From Ruegeria arenilitoris (GTDB lineage: Bacteria; Pseudomonadota; Alphaproteobacteria; Rhodobacterales; Rhodobacteraceae), in the NCBI RefSeq assembly GCF_013035315.1, contig NZ_WQHP01000001.1, forward strand, positions 310,001 through 374,000: a stretch of DNA of 64,000 nucleotides. The letters are read 5' to 3'. This document shows, one piece after another, positions 40,336-49,265 of this stretch (its first letter is position 1; the number at the start of each line of letters is the position of its first letter). The position numbers and the translations under genes are program-made. The notes under the pieces are model-generated. The model was not told the DNA's origin. It was given only the letters and a program-made list of their open reading frames with translations, and did no database searches.

Positions 40336-40553
40336 GTGGCCGCCCCGTAAAACGCTCTTTGACACTCAAAGGGCATCGCACCTCGGTTTCGCTTGAGGAT
40401 GAGTTCTGGCGTGCTTTCCGAGACATCGCGGAAGAGAAAAATCTACCGATCAACGCGTTAGCGGCTGATATTGACGTCGCGCGAGACCCTGAAACCGGAC
40501 TAGCATCGGCCATTCGTGTGTTTGTCCTGAACTGGTATCGCGATCGCGGTTGA
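40332..40553 (+). CDS. Ribbon-helix-helix domain protein
   Basis: 73 residues. KRSLTLKGHRTSVSLEDEFWRAFRDIAEEKNLPINALAADID matches the RHH_4 domain: a beta strand for DNA contact, then two helices. Likely a small DNA-binding protein. Starts inside the stop of the DUF4169 gene. The pair DUF4169-RHH after fumC appears to be a coupled unit; target unknown. Confidence 0.88.
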   Translation: MSGRPVKRSLTLKGHRTSVSLEDEFWRAFRDIAEEKNLPINALAADIDVARDPETGLASAIRVFVLNWYRDRG

Positions 40554-40611
40554 TCCTTGCGACCAGAGGTTCTCATGGTGTACCGTACTCCAGAACAAAG
40601 TGGGAACACGC

Positions 40612-41214
40612 ATGGCCGGCACCGTAAATGGACCAGATGGGAAACCGCGCTGCGCCTGGTGTCAGGCAGCGCCTGAGTTTTTTGAGTATCACGACCAGGA
40701 ATGGGGCTACCCGCTCGGGGAAGACCAGCGCCTGTTCGAAAAGCTCTGCCTTGAAAGCTTTCAGTCAGGGCTGAGTTGGCGCACGATTTTGGCCAAGCGT
40801 GAGAACTTTCGCAAAGCGTTCAAAGGCTTTGAAATCAATGAAGTGGCGGCGTTTGATGATGCGGATGTAACGCGGTTACTGCAAGATGCAGGCATCATCC
40901 GCCACCGCGGCAAGATCGAGGCCGTCATCAACAACGCCCGCCGCGCACAAGAGCTGATCGCCGCCGAGGGGTCTCTGGCCGCCTATGTCTGGCGATATGA
41001 GGCAGAGGTGCCACCTGCCCCACAGACCGCCTCGACTTCGCCAGAATCCGTGGCGATGTCGAAAGACCTGAAGAAACGAGGATGGAAGTTCGTCGGCCCT
41101 ACGACCGTGTTCGCCTTTATGCAGGCGATGGGTTTGGTGAATGACCACGCCACAGACTGCGTGATGCGGGAAAAAGCGGCGCGATTGCGCCGCGATTTCA
41201 CCAAACCCGTCTAG
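40612..41214 (+). CDS. tag: DNA-3-methyladenine glycosylase I
   Basis: 200 residues from the ATG at 40612; a GTG four codons earlier is possible. Removes 3-methyladenine from alkylated DNA. Family marks: CAWCQAAPEFFEYHDQEWG with zinc ligands C14 and H27, LCLESFQSGLSWRTILAKRENFRKAF, ending in NDHATDC with the other His and Cys ligands. Single gene after the fumC group. Confidence 0.95.
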   Translation: MAGTVNGPDGKPRCAWCQAAPEFFEYHDQEWGYPLGEDQRLFEKLCLESFQSGLSWRTILAKRENFRKAFKGFEINEVAAFDDADVTRLLQDAGIIRHRGKIEAVINNARRAQELIAAEGSLAAYVWRYEAEVPPAPQTASTSPESVAMSKDLKKRGWKFVGPTTVFAFMQAMGLVNDHATDCVMREKAARLRRDFTKPV

Positions 41215-41217
41215 CGC

Positions 41218-42099
41218 TTAGACAGACGCGCGGAAGATCTTGTCGATGTTCCCGCCCAAAGCCGAGTTGAATTCGGCATCGGATTGCTGTTTCGACAGAC
41301 CCTCGGTCAAAGCACGCGAGAACGACGCGATCATTTTGCCGTTTTGCGCCAGAAGATCACAGGCCTGCTCGGTCGAATAGCCGCCGGACAGAGCCACCAC
41401 ACGCAGAACGCGCGGGTGATCGGCCAGGGCGTCATATAGGTCCGCTTTGCTGGGGATTGTCAGTTTGAGCATGACATCCTGTCCTTCGTCCAATTGGTCG
41501 AGGTTCTTCAGGATTTCCGCTTTCAGAATGTCTTCGGCTTCGGCCTTGGTGGTCGAGTTAATGTTCACCTCAGGCTCGACAATCGGAACCATGCCTGCGG
41601 CTACGACTTCACGCGCGACATCAAACTGCTGTGCAACAACCGCGGCGATGCCTTCGGCGTTGGCTTCGTGAATGACCGAACGCTCTTTGGTGCCGAACAC
41701 ACCTTCTGCTTTGGCGAGTGTGTCAGCAAGACCGGGAATGGATTTCATCATCTGAACGCCATTCGCTTGGTCTTCCAAGCCCTTGTCGATCTTGAGGAAA
41801 GGGACGATGCCCTTCACGGACCAGAGATAATCCGCAACCTTACGACCGTCGATCTCTTCGCCCAGAGTCCGCTCGAACAGGATCGCGCCGATCACTTTGT
41901 CCTTGGTGAAGTCATCCGCCAGGATGATCCGCGCGCGCATCTTCTGGATCTCGCCGAACATCTCTTCGTCCGAGCTGTATTCCGAAGCGTCCACGCCATA
42001 AAGCGCCAGCGCCTTCGGGGTCGAACCACCGCTTTGATCCAATGCTGCGATAAAACCTGCGCCGTTGGACATTTGTGCGCGCTGTTCTGCTAAGGACAT
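41218..42099 (-). CDS. Class I fructose-bisphosphate aldolase
   Basis: 293 residues from the ATG at 42099, with GGGAAAG upstream; the frame runs to 42135. Bacterial class I aldolase (Schiff-base type, no metal): FIAALDQSGGSTPKALALYGV, GKEEAR-like GFIAALDQ, VPFLKIDKGLEDQANGVQMM, and MVPIVEPEVNI. Cleaves fructose-1,6-bisphosphate or runs in gluconeogenesis. Convergent with tag with 3 bp between stops. Confidence 0.94.
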   Translation of the reverse strand: MSLAEQRAQMSNGAGFIAALDQSGGSTPKALALYGVDASEYSSDEEMFGEIQKMRARIILADDFTKDKVIGAILFERTLGEEIDGRKVADYLWSVKGIVPFLKIDKGLEDQANGVQMMKSIPGLADTLAKAEGVFGTKERSVIHEANAEGIAAVVAQQFDVAREVVAAGMVPIVEPEVNINSTTKAEAEDILKAEILKNLDQLDEGQDVMLKLTIPSKADLYDALADHPRVLRVVALSGGYSTEQACDLLAQNGKMIASFSRALTEGLSKQQSDAEFNSALGGNIDKIFRASV

Positions 42100-42171
42100 A
42101 AGACTTTCCCGTTCAATATGATTCCGCATTTTCAAACCGCATACAGCAAGGCGATCAGCGATGGTAGTTTG

Positions 42172-43521
42172 TTAGCGCTCAACTACGCGCAACCAAATGC
42201 CGTCCTTCGACCGGACGGTCAAATGAGCCACAGGAACAGGCGTTTGGCCTTCGACCAGTTCGAACCGATAGTGCCTTAGCAGCATGGACAAAAGCAGCGG
42301 TCCTTCGATCATGGCGAACCCTGCCCCGGTGCACACCCGCGTGCCGGCTGAAAACGGAATGTAGGCATTACGTTGGCAGGTCTTGCCATTCTCGGTCTCC
42401 CACCGGGTTGGATCAAAGGCATCCGGGCGGTCCCATAGCCTTTCCTGCCGGTGCAGGTGCCACGGGCTGATGACAATTTGCGCACCTTTCGGCACGTCGC
42501 GATCGCGGAACCGCTCGGGACAGGTGGCCTCGCGCACCATCATGGGCACCGGGGGATAAAGCCGCAGTGCTTCACGGAACACATCCCGGCTAAGCTTTAG
42601 GTGGGACATGACCGCAAAGTCAGGCGTGTCGAGCGACACGGCCTCTCCGGCCAACCTGTCTTGCCATTCCGGGTACATAGCCATCAGATACAACGTCCAA
42701 GCCAGTGCCGAGGCGCTGGTTTCATGGCCCGCCAGAAAGAAGATGGCCACCTGATCGACCATTTCCTGCGTGTCAAAACCATGCCCGGTTTCAGGGTCAC
42801 GGGTCGTCATGATCTTGGTCGCCAGATCATCAGGAGCTTGCCCCAGCGCGATCAGCTCAGCGCGCCCTGCCGTAAGATGCTGGATTAGCTTTATGATTTC
42901 ATTGGCATTCTTCCGAGTGCGCCTTGAGTGAAGACGCGGTAGCCATTTTGGCAGCGGAACAAACGCCGCAAGGTTCAGAATAGGCTGCTCGCGTTGATAG
43001 CTACGGAACTTGTCAAAGACCTGAGCGGCCACCTCATGTTCAATAGGAACCGAAAACAACGTACGAAAAATGACATCCGCCGCGATATGGCTGGTGATCT
43101 CTTCGCATTCCACAACCGTACCGGCCTGCGGCTGCAATCGATCTACTGCGGCCTGACCTGCGGCGTGCATTGCCGCGAAAGTGTCCTTTAGCCGGCCGCC
43201 TTCAAATGCCGGGTCGATGATCCGACGCTGACGCTTCCAGGTTTCTCCATTTGTAAGGAACACCGAGTCCCCCAGCAACGGACGCAACCCTTCGCTGATC
43301 CGGTTTGATTTTGGGAAATCATCAGGGCGCTTTTTCAGCACGGTTTCAATGAGTTCCGGCTGGTTGATCAGGTATGATCGGAAGAATGGTGTGCGAAACT
43401 CGGCCATCCAGGCGCGGTACAGTCGTTGTGGTTGCGCCGACAGGATGTCCTTGCGGAACAGTTTCATGTACCGCCAGAGCGATACCTTGTCCGGACGTGG
43501 TGTGGGCTTGGGCGGCGTCAT
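42172..43521 (-). CDS. Cytochrome P450
   Basis: 449 residues from the ATG at 43521, which overlaps the hydrolase stop as ATGA; the longer frame to 43761 is unlikely. P450 marks: I-helix FFLAGHETSASALAWTLYLMA, K-helix ExxR in EALRLYPPVPMM, and heme-binding FSAGTRVCTGAG with ligand C397. No reductase or ferredoxin fusion. Paired with the membrane hydrolase upstream, suggesting that one acts on the product of the other; substrate unknown, perhaps a fatty or terpenoid compound. Confidence 0.95.
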   Translation of the reverse strand: MTPPKPTPRPDKVSLWRYMKLFRKDILSAQPQRLYRAWMAEFRTPFFRSYLINQPELIETVLKKRPDDFPKSNRISEGLRPLLGDSVFLTNGETWKRQRRIIDPAFEGGRLKDTFAAMHAAGQAAVDRLQPQAGTVVECEEITSHIAADVIFRTLFSVPIEHEVAAQVFDKFRSYQREQPILNLAAFVPLPKWLPRLHSRRTRKNANEIIKLIQHLTAGRAELIALGQAPDDLATKIMTTRDPETGHGFDTQEMVDQVAIFFLAGHETSASALAWTLYLMAMYPEWQDRLAGEAVSLDTPDFAVMSHLKLSRDVFREALRLYPPVPMMVREATCPERFRDRDVPKGAQIVISPWHLHRQERLWDRPDAFDPTRWETENGKTCQRNAYIPFSAGTRVCTGAGFAMIEGPLLLSMLLRHYRFELVEGQTPVPVAHLTVRSKDGIWLRVVER

Positions 43522-44732
43522 GCCTTCACCGTTGTGTATTTCGAGACCGCCTCTTCCACCCTGGATTTGGACGGCGCGCGACCCTGAAACCGTTGCCCTA
43601 AAGTTTGAGGCCCGGTCGTGATGCGGAAGTAGTCGTACCGTTCCGGGTTGTCGAAAGCACAAAGGTATTGGAAATGCAGGCGAAAGAACTTCCAGCGCAG
43701 GGCTTCCCACCGTTCGGGCGACAGCGTTTGGGTAAAGGCGGCGGACAGGACCAGCGGCCATTTTTTTTCCGCTCCTGCGACACCGCTTACAGCAACGGGG
43801 TCACATAAAGCGAACGAACACCCGTCCCCGGGGGCCGAGACATCTACCCAAGTCAGGTCGCCTTGCGCGGAAAGAAGCTGTAGGTCCGCCCGCAATTCCT
43901 GCGCATCTGGCAGGAATGAAACCATCGGCACCACCTGCCCCAAAGTCAGGAATGAAAGCTCTGGCCCATCGCCGCGCAACCCACCCTCACGGATTAGATC
44001 GGCCAAAACACTCACCCCCAGATGCGCGCCCGAGCTGTGACCGACGACCAGTACCTCATCCACATCCGACTGCAGCGCTTCGCGGATCAAAGCGGTAAAG
44101 CTGCGTAAACGCAGGCGAAGTTCGTCCGGCGTCTGGCCCCTGAGTTTTGCCGAGTAAGCGTAATCATGCATCAGGTAATAGGCGTAAAGCTTGCCGTCAA
44201 GCTTGCGAAACCAGCTCAGCAGCCCATATGCGGCAGCCACAGCCGGGATCATTCCAAACCAGCCCAGAAACGGCCGCAATAGCCACGACAGGACCAGTGT
44301 CAGGACAATCGCCAGCAACAACTGCGCCAAAAGCATGCCCACCGGGTACAGGGCCGCGATGACCGGCCCCTTACGCAACCGCATCAGGCGACGCAGCGCA
44401 CCGGTCGAGATATAGGTCCACGCGGTTCGAAACAGCTGCAGATAAGTTGCAGGGATCGAATTGGACATGCTATCGCGCACGATATCGGACCAGACCAGAA
44501 CATCCACGTCGGCCAATACTTCGACCCCGTCCTGCCGGGATGTCACATGCCAGCCATAGGGGCCACCCCCCGATTTGGCTGATACCGAAATCTGGTAGCC
44601 AGAGATCTCGGCCTGCAGGGCGCTTTCGGTGCGGTAAAGCTCGCGATAGCGGCGTGGCGGAATCGGGTCATAGCCGGGTATGTAGAATACCCGGCGTTTG
44701 CTCACCACTGGATGATTATTCCGACTGCTCAT
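43518..44732 (-). CDS. Alpha/beta hydrolase-fold protein with central membrane segments
   Basis: 404 residues. The N-terminal part (RRVFYIPGYDPIPPRRYREL) and a GHSSG nucleophile elbow with S233 (VVGHSSGAHLGVSVL) indicate an alpha/beta hydrolase fold; catalytic Asp is probably in the region 300-345 and His near the C-terminus. Residues about 120-175 contain two hydrophobic spans (AALYPVGMLLAQLLLAIVLTLVLSWLL and MIPAVAAAYGLLSW), so the enzyme is probably anchored in the inner membrane. Coupled to the P450 by a 4-bp overlap. Substrate unknown. Confidence 0.8.
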   Translation of the reverse strand: MSSRNNHPVVSKRRVFYIPGYDPIPPRRYRELYRTESALQAEISGYQISVSAKSGGGPYGWHVTSRQDGVEVLADVDVLVWSDIVRDSMSNSIPATYLQLFRTAWTYISTGALRRLMRLRKGPVIAALYPVGMLLAQLLLAIVLTLVLSWLLRPFLGWFGMIPAVAAAYGLLSWFRKLDGKLYAYYLMHDYAYSAKLRGQTPDELRLRLRSFTALIREALQSDVDEVLVVGHSSGAHLGVSVLADLIREGGLRGDGPELSFLTLGQVVPMVSFLPDAQELRADLQLLSAQGDLTWVDVSAPGDGCSFALCDPVAVSGVAGAEKKWPLVLSAAFTQTLSPERWEALRWKFFRLHFQYLCAFDNPERYDYFRITTGPQTLGQRFQGRAPSKSRVEEAVSKYTTVKA

Positions 44733-44795
44733 GGCCTTACCTTCTGCAGCGCAGGTTAGCGCAGGCTGAGCGTCAAGGTAAGTCGGATCAGCAGA

Positions 44796-45548
44796 TCACC
44801 CGAAATTCGCCAATGCCGGGAACGTTTCCAGCAGCCACCAGCTGAACTCGGTGAACAGGCCGGTGATCAGCATGATGCCGACGAATAGCAGCAAGCCTCC
44901 CATCACCTTCTCGATCGTGCCCATGTAGGGTTTGATCCGGTTCATCACTGACATCGAGCGATTCAGGAACATTGCCGCCAGAAGGAACGGAATACCCAGA
45001 CCCGCCGCATAGACACCCAGCAGCAACGTTCCACGCGCGACCGAGGCTTCGGACGCTGCAAGGGACAGGATCGCGCCAAGTTGGGGCCCAATACAAGGTG
45101 TCCAGCCAAACGCAAAAGCAAGTCCCAGGATGTACGCGCCAAACACGGACCCGCCGGAATCGCCGGTCTCAATCCGCGCTTCGCGATCCAGAAACGGGAT
45201 GCGGAACACGTTCAGAAAGTGCAGACCGAATACGATCACCACCGCACCCGATAGCTTTGCGAACAATACCTGGTTCTGCAACACAAAGGCCCCGAAAGCG
45301 GATGCCGTGAACCCTAGCAGCAAAAACACCGTGGACAGGCCCAAAACAAAGAACAAAGCAGCCAGAGTGGCCTTACGCCGCGCCTGGGCCTGATCCTGCA
45401 TCTCATGGATGGTCACACCGCTCATATACGCCAGATAAGGCGGAACGATGGGCAGCACGCAAGGGGACAGAAAGCTGATCAGGCCACCCAGCAGCGCGAT
45501 GAACATGGCAGGCAGCAGGCCCGCGTCTATGATGTCAATTCCGAACAT
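44796..45548 (-). CDS. ccdA: CcdA-like thiol/disulfide electron carrier
   Basis: 250 residues with six membrane helices. Two redox Cys motifs: FLSPCVLPIVPPYLAYMSG near residue 30 and GWTPCIGPQLGAIL near 160. Carries electrons from thioredoxin to the periplasm for cytochrome c maturation; the ccm genes at 58.5-62.8 kb are the expected partners. Single gene. Confidence 0.93.
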   Translation of the reverse strand: MFGIDIIDAGLLPAMFIALLGGLISFLSPCVLPIVPPYLAYMSGVTIHEMQDQAQARRKATLAALFFVLGLSTVFLLLGFTASAFGAFVLQNQVLFAKLSGAVVIVFGLHFLNVFRIPFLDREARIETGDSGGSVFGAYILGLAFAFGWTPCIGPQLGAILSLAASEASVARGTLLLGVYAAGLGIPFLLAAMFLNRSMSVMNRIKPYMGTIEKVMGGLLLFVGIMLITGLFTEFSWWLLETFPALANFG

Positions 45549-45653
45549 GCATCAGCACATATGTTACCTGAGCGCCATCGTCACGGGGCCATTCGGTCAC
45601 ATCCTCGTGGTTGCACGCTGGACACCGTGTCAAAGTGGAAATATCTGAACCCT

Positions 45654-45887
45654 ATGTCAAATCCGTCAGAAACACTCGATGCGCTGGGACTTCTTTGTCC
45701 TCTGCCTGTGCTCAAAGCGCGTAAACGCCTGAAATCCATGCCTGCTGGGGCCGTGCTGCGTGTGCTGGCCGACGATCCTGCGGCTATTGTCGATGTCCCG
45801 CATTTCTGTGCGGAAAGCGGGCACCAGCTGCTGGCGCAAGAAGAGGCTGACGGGCATCAGATCTATCTGATCCGAAAATCCGACTGA
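45654..45887 (+). CDS. TusA-family sulfur carrier protein
   Basis: 77 residues from the ATG at 45654. DALGLLCPLPVLKARKRL with C15 is the TusA signature; ADDPAAIVDVPHFCAESGH follows as in the family. It relays sulfur by persulfide, possibly to MnmA (16278), whose family uses this route. Divergent from ccdA; ends at a terminator shared with rne. Confidence 0.93.
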   Translation: MSNPSETLDALGLLCPLPVLKARKRLKSMPAGAVLRVLADDPAAIVDVPHFCAESGHQLLAQEEADGHQIYLIRKSD

Positions 45888-45900
45888 GATTTCCAAAGAA

Positions 45901-45926
45901 AAAGGCGGGCACCTGGCCCGCCTTTT
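45901..45926. terminator. Bidirectional terminator of tusA-like gene and rne
   Basis: Stem GGCGGGC (45904-45910)/GCCCGCC (45916-45922) with As before and Ts after. Serves both the + strand sulfur-carrier gene and the convergent rne gene. Confidence 0.85.
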
Positions 45927-45930
45927 CTTG

Positions 45931-48759
45931 TTATTGACCCAACGACCACCAGCCGCGCCGTTTCGGCTTGGCGGGCTGCTCCGGTTCTTCGGCTAAAACC
46001 TCCAGAACGGGTTCGGGCGTCTCTTCGACCGCGACCTCCGCAGGTTCTTGCGGCTCATTGGCAACAACTTCCGCCACTAGTTCTGGCTGTTCTTCCTGAA
46101 CAGGCTCACCCTCGGCCACTGTTTCGGCTTCGGTCACAGGCTCCTCGGCGGTGGCAACAGTCGGCTCCGCTTCTTCGGCGGATTCTACAGCCGCTTCTTC
46201 CGGCGCGGCCTCGGTCGTTGCCTCGGCAGGCGCATCCGTGTCTTCTGTTGCAACTTGTTCCGCAGCCTCTTCTGGAGCGGTTTCTTCCTCCGCTTCAACC
46301 GGTTCCGCGTCTTTCTTCTTGCGACGGGGTGCACGGCGGCGCTTGGGCTTGGCTGCCTTTTCCTCTTCCGCAGGCTCGGCGTTTTCACCCTCGGGTTTCG
46401 CCTCGTCTTCAGCTTCGGTTTTGGCCTCATCCGACGTCTCGGCAGCCGCTGCCTCACCCTCTTCGGTATTCACCCCAGGAGTTTCACCGGACCCATTGCT
46501 CTTTTTCCGACGACGACGGCGGCGCTTGCGCTTGGGCTTAGCCTCTTCTTCCGCCTGAACAGCTTCTTCTTCGACCTGTTCTTCTTCGTCTGCGTCAACA
46601 AGATCCATCAGGGACGCATCGACCGAGACAACGGGTGCGCTGGCTTCGGGAACAATCCGGCTGGCGGTCTTGAACTTCTCCATCGAGAAATCAGGGCTGA
46701 CCAGATGCACGTCGCCTTCAACGCGTACGGACAGGCCATAGCGTGCCTCGATCTGCGCAATATGCTCACGCTTTTGGTTCATCAGGAAGTTGGCGATGCT
46801 GACCGGGCAACGGACCAGAACCTCACGCGAGCGGCGGCGTGTGCCTTCCTCTTCGATCTGACGCAGGATGGACAGCGCCATGTTGTCGTCCGAGCGGATC
46901 AGGCCAGTGCCATGACAGGCCGGGCATGGCTGCGTTGTCGCCTCAAGCATACCGGGGCGCAGACGCTGACGGCTCATCTCCAACAGGCCAAAGCCCGAGA
47001 TTCGGCCAACCTGAATGCGCGCGCGGTCGGTTTTCAGCTTGTCCTTAAGGCGTTTTTCGACCGCCGTGTTGTTCTTGCGCTCGTCCATATCGATGAAGTC
47101 GATGACGATCAGACCCGCAAGGTCACGCAGACGCAGTTGGCGCGCCACTTCTTCAGCGGCCTCCAGGTTGGTTTTGAGGGCGGTTTCCTCGATCGAACCC
47201 TCTTTGGTCGCCCGACCCGAGTTCACGTCGATCGCCACCAGCGCTTCGGTCACGCCGATCACGATATAGCCGCCGGATTTCAACTGTACGGTCGGGTTGA
47301 ACATCCCGGCCAGATAGCTTTCCACCTGATAGCGCGCGAACAGCGGCAGCGCGTCTTCATACCGTTTCACGTTCTTTGCGTGGGACGGCATGATCATCTT
47401 CATGAAGTCCTTGGCGATGCGGTAACCACCCTCGCCTTCGACCAATACTTCATCAATCTCGCGGTTATAGAGGTCGCGGATCGACCGTTTGATCAGATCG
47501 CCTTCCTCATAGATTTTCGCGGGTGCAATGGATTGTAGAGTCAGTTCGCGGATCTGCTCCCACATGCGCTGCAGGTATTCATAGTCTCGCTTGATCTCGG
47601 ATTTGGTGCGCTTGGCGCCTGCAGTCCGAATAATCAGACCGGCGCCCGTGGGCACGTCGATATCCGCGGCGATTTCTTTCAGCTTCTTGCGATCCGGCGC
47701 GTTGGTAATCTTGCGGCTAATCCCGCCACCGCGCGCTGTGTTGGGCATCAGAACGCAATAACGACCCGCCAGCGACAGGTATGTGGTCAGCGCAGCGCCC
47801 TTGTTGCCGCGCTCTTCCTTGACGACCTGCACCAGCAGAACCTGGCGGACTTTGATGACTTCTTGAATCTTGTACCGGCGAGGGCGCGGTTTGCGCGGCG
47901 GGCGGATGTCTTCGCTGTCATCTTCGTCGGCCACGGATTCGATCGAGTCGTCTTTCTCAGTCGCATCTGAACGGGCTTCGGTCTCTTCACCGTCTTCGGC
48001 TTTCGCGTCTTCGTCGTCAGCGTCATCGGCCGCCTGAGCTTCCGCGGAGTCTTCTTGCTGTTCTTCAATAGCCTCTGCCGCCTCGGGTGCGGCTTCTTCT
48101 GCTACAGCTTCAGATGTTGCTGCCTGTTCAGATGCATCTTCAGCGACAGGCTCTTGCGCGTCTTCTTCGACCGTATCGACTACAGGCTCTTCAACCGCAT
48201 CAGCCGCAGGTTCTTCGACCGCATCCTCTGGCTCTTCAACCGGTGTTTCAGCGACAAGCTCGACCGGAGAGGTGCCTTCGGGCACAGACACATCTGCCGC
48301 CTCTTCACCTTCATCCAGGTCAATTGTTTCCATTCCGGTGGGTTCGTTCGAAACCTCAATCGACTCGACCGCATCATCGGATTTTACATCCGCGGCCTTG
48401 GTCCGCGACCGCGAGCGGCGCTTCTTCGGCTTGGACTCTTCCGCCTCATCACGCGCCTTCATCGCCTCAGCGTAGGCGCGTTCTTCCTCCATCAGCGCCT
48501 CACGGTCAGCGACGGGGATTTGGTAGTAATCCGGATGAATCTCGGAAAACGCCAGAAAACCATGCCGGTTTCCGCCATAGTCCACAAAGGCCGCCTGCAG
48601 GGACGGCTCAACCCGAGTTACTTTTGCAAGGTAGATGTTGCCAGCAAGCTGGCGTTTGTTTTCGGACTCAAAATCGAACTCCTCGACCTTGTTTCCGTCA
48701 ACCACCACGACGCGGGTTTCCTCCGCGTGGGTGGCATCGATAAGCATTTTCTTAGCCAT
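45931..48759 (-). CDS. rne: Ribonuclease E/G
   Basis: 942 residues from the ATG at 48759, which has AAGGA upstream; the frame extends 68 codons further without a site. Central mRNA decay and rRNA processing endonuclease. Order: start MAKKMLIDATHAEETRV, S1 domain opened by a very acidic insertion (about residues 85-315, DEAEE and EEP repeats) as in alphaproteobacterial enzymes, catalytic region with VAIDVNSGRATKEGS, FIDMDERKNN, and the zinc-link CPACHGTG, then a long acidic tail with KRKRRRRRRKK-type basic patches for RNA. Long leader (48760-49265) with hairpins. Confidence 0.97.
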   Translation of the reverse strand: MAKKMLIDATHAEETRVVVVDGNKVEEFDFESENKRQLAGNIYLAKVTRVEPSLQAAFVDYGGNRHGFLAFSEIHPDYYQIPVADREALMEEERAYAEAMKARDEAEESKPKKRRSRSRTKAADVKSDDAVESIEVSNEPTGMETIDLDEGEEAADVSVPEGTSPVELVAETPVEEPEDAVEEPAADAVEEPVVDTVEEDAQEPVAEDASEQAATSEAVAEEAAPEAAEAIEEQQEDSAEAQAADDADDEDAKAEDGEETEARSDATEKDDSIESVADEDDSEDIRPPRKPRPRRYKIQEVIKVRQVLLVQVVKEERGNKGAALTTYLSLAGRYCVLMPNTARGGGISRKITNAPDRKKLKEIAADIDVPTGAGLIIRTAGAKRTKSEIKRDYEYLQRMWEQIRELTLQSIAPAKIYEEGDLIKRSIRDLYNREIDEVLVEGEGGYRIAKDFMKMIMPSHAKNVKRYEDALPLFARYQVESYLAGMFNPTVQLKSGGYIVIGVTEALVAIDVNSGRATKEGSIEETALKTNLEAAEEVARQLRLRDLAGLIVIDFIDMDERKNNTAVEKRLKDKLKTDRARIQVGRISGFGLLEMSRQRLRPGMLEATTQPCPACHGTGLIRSDDNMALSILRQIEEEGTRRRSREVLVRCPVSIANFLMNQKREHIAQIEARYGLSVRVEGDVHLVSPDFSMEKFKTASRIVPEASAPVVSVDASLMDLVDADEEEQVEEEAVQAEEEAKPKRKRRRRRRKKSNGSGETPGVNTEEGEAAAAETSDEAKTEAEDEAKPEGENAEPAEEEKAAKPKRRRAPRRKKKDAEPVEAEEETAPEEAAEQVATEDTDAPAEATTEAAPEEAAVESAEEAEPTVATAEEPVTEAETVAEGEPVQEEQPELVAEVVANEPQEPAEVAVEETPEPVLEVLAEEPEQPAKPKRRGWWSLGQ

Positions 48760-49265
48760 GTGTCCTTGGTGCACCGCGCCAAACGCGTTGTCCTTACCCG
48801 TCCGGGAGGACAGGCGCTTTTGGGGTGGTGTCTTGTCAGGGCGATATCGGACGGCGCGCGGCAGGGTCTGGCGCTTTGGCCCCCTGCCCGTACACTCAAT
48901 CGTTGCGCGCGCGTCATCGCGGTTCTTCTCCGACAGGCGCGACTCTGGCCGCTGCCCGCCCATTTATTCCTTTCGCCCGCATCTGCGGGCTCAGGCGTTC
49001 TACTGCCCCCATGGGGCACAATCGGTCTGCTTTGAGATGAAATACGATCACCTGCGGCAAAGCAGCGAAACTCAATGATTCGGGACTTAAGAGCGCAAAA
49101 ATGGCTCGGCCCGTTCGGCTACAATAAAAGCAGTCCTGTGGAAAAGACAATGGGCAAACTACATCCCGCCCCTCCGAACTGGGCGCATGATCGCTTCATC
49201 TGGCTTAAAATACCTCGGGGGGTGAATTGGCCTACAAGGCCAAGAGGGGGGCTGGCCCCCCTCCC
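48760..49265 (-). promoter_or_regulatory. Long rne leader with multiple stem-loops
   Basis: About 500 bp between rne and dctD with no convincing gene. Hairpins on the rne side: GGCAGGG/CCCTGCC (48860-48888), GCCCGCA/TGCGGGC (48975-48990) and TGCCCC/GGGGCA (49004-49018). E. coli rne is autoregulated through its leader; similar control is plausible. The 78-codon ORF at 48914-49150 looks like random frame use. Confidence 0.5.
49227..49263 (-). terminator. Tandem terminator-like hairpins after dctD
   Basis: Stem GAGGGGGG/CCCCCCTC (49244-49251/49256-49263) followed on the minus strand by a second stem TTGGCC/GGCCAA (49227-49232/49238-49243). No long T-run, so a structure-only or processing signal is possible. 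Confidence 0.55.

Noticed and set aside
46255..47538. 427-residue + strand ORF inside rne
   Set aside because: Shadow of the rne reading frame; low-complexity composition and no start signal.
48914..49150. 78-residue minus-strand ORF in the rne leader
   Set aside because: Overlaps the hairpins, no ribosome binding site and no domain; leader seems non-coding.
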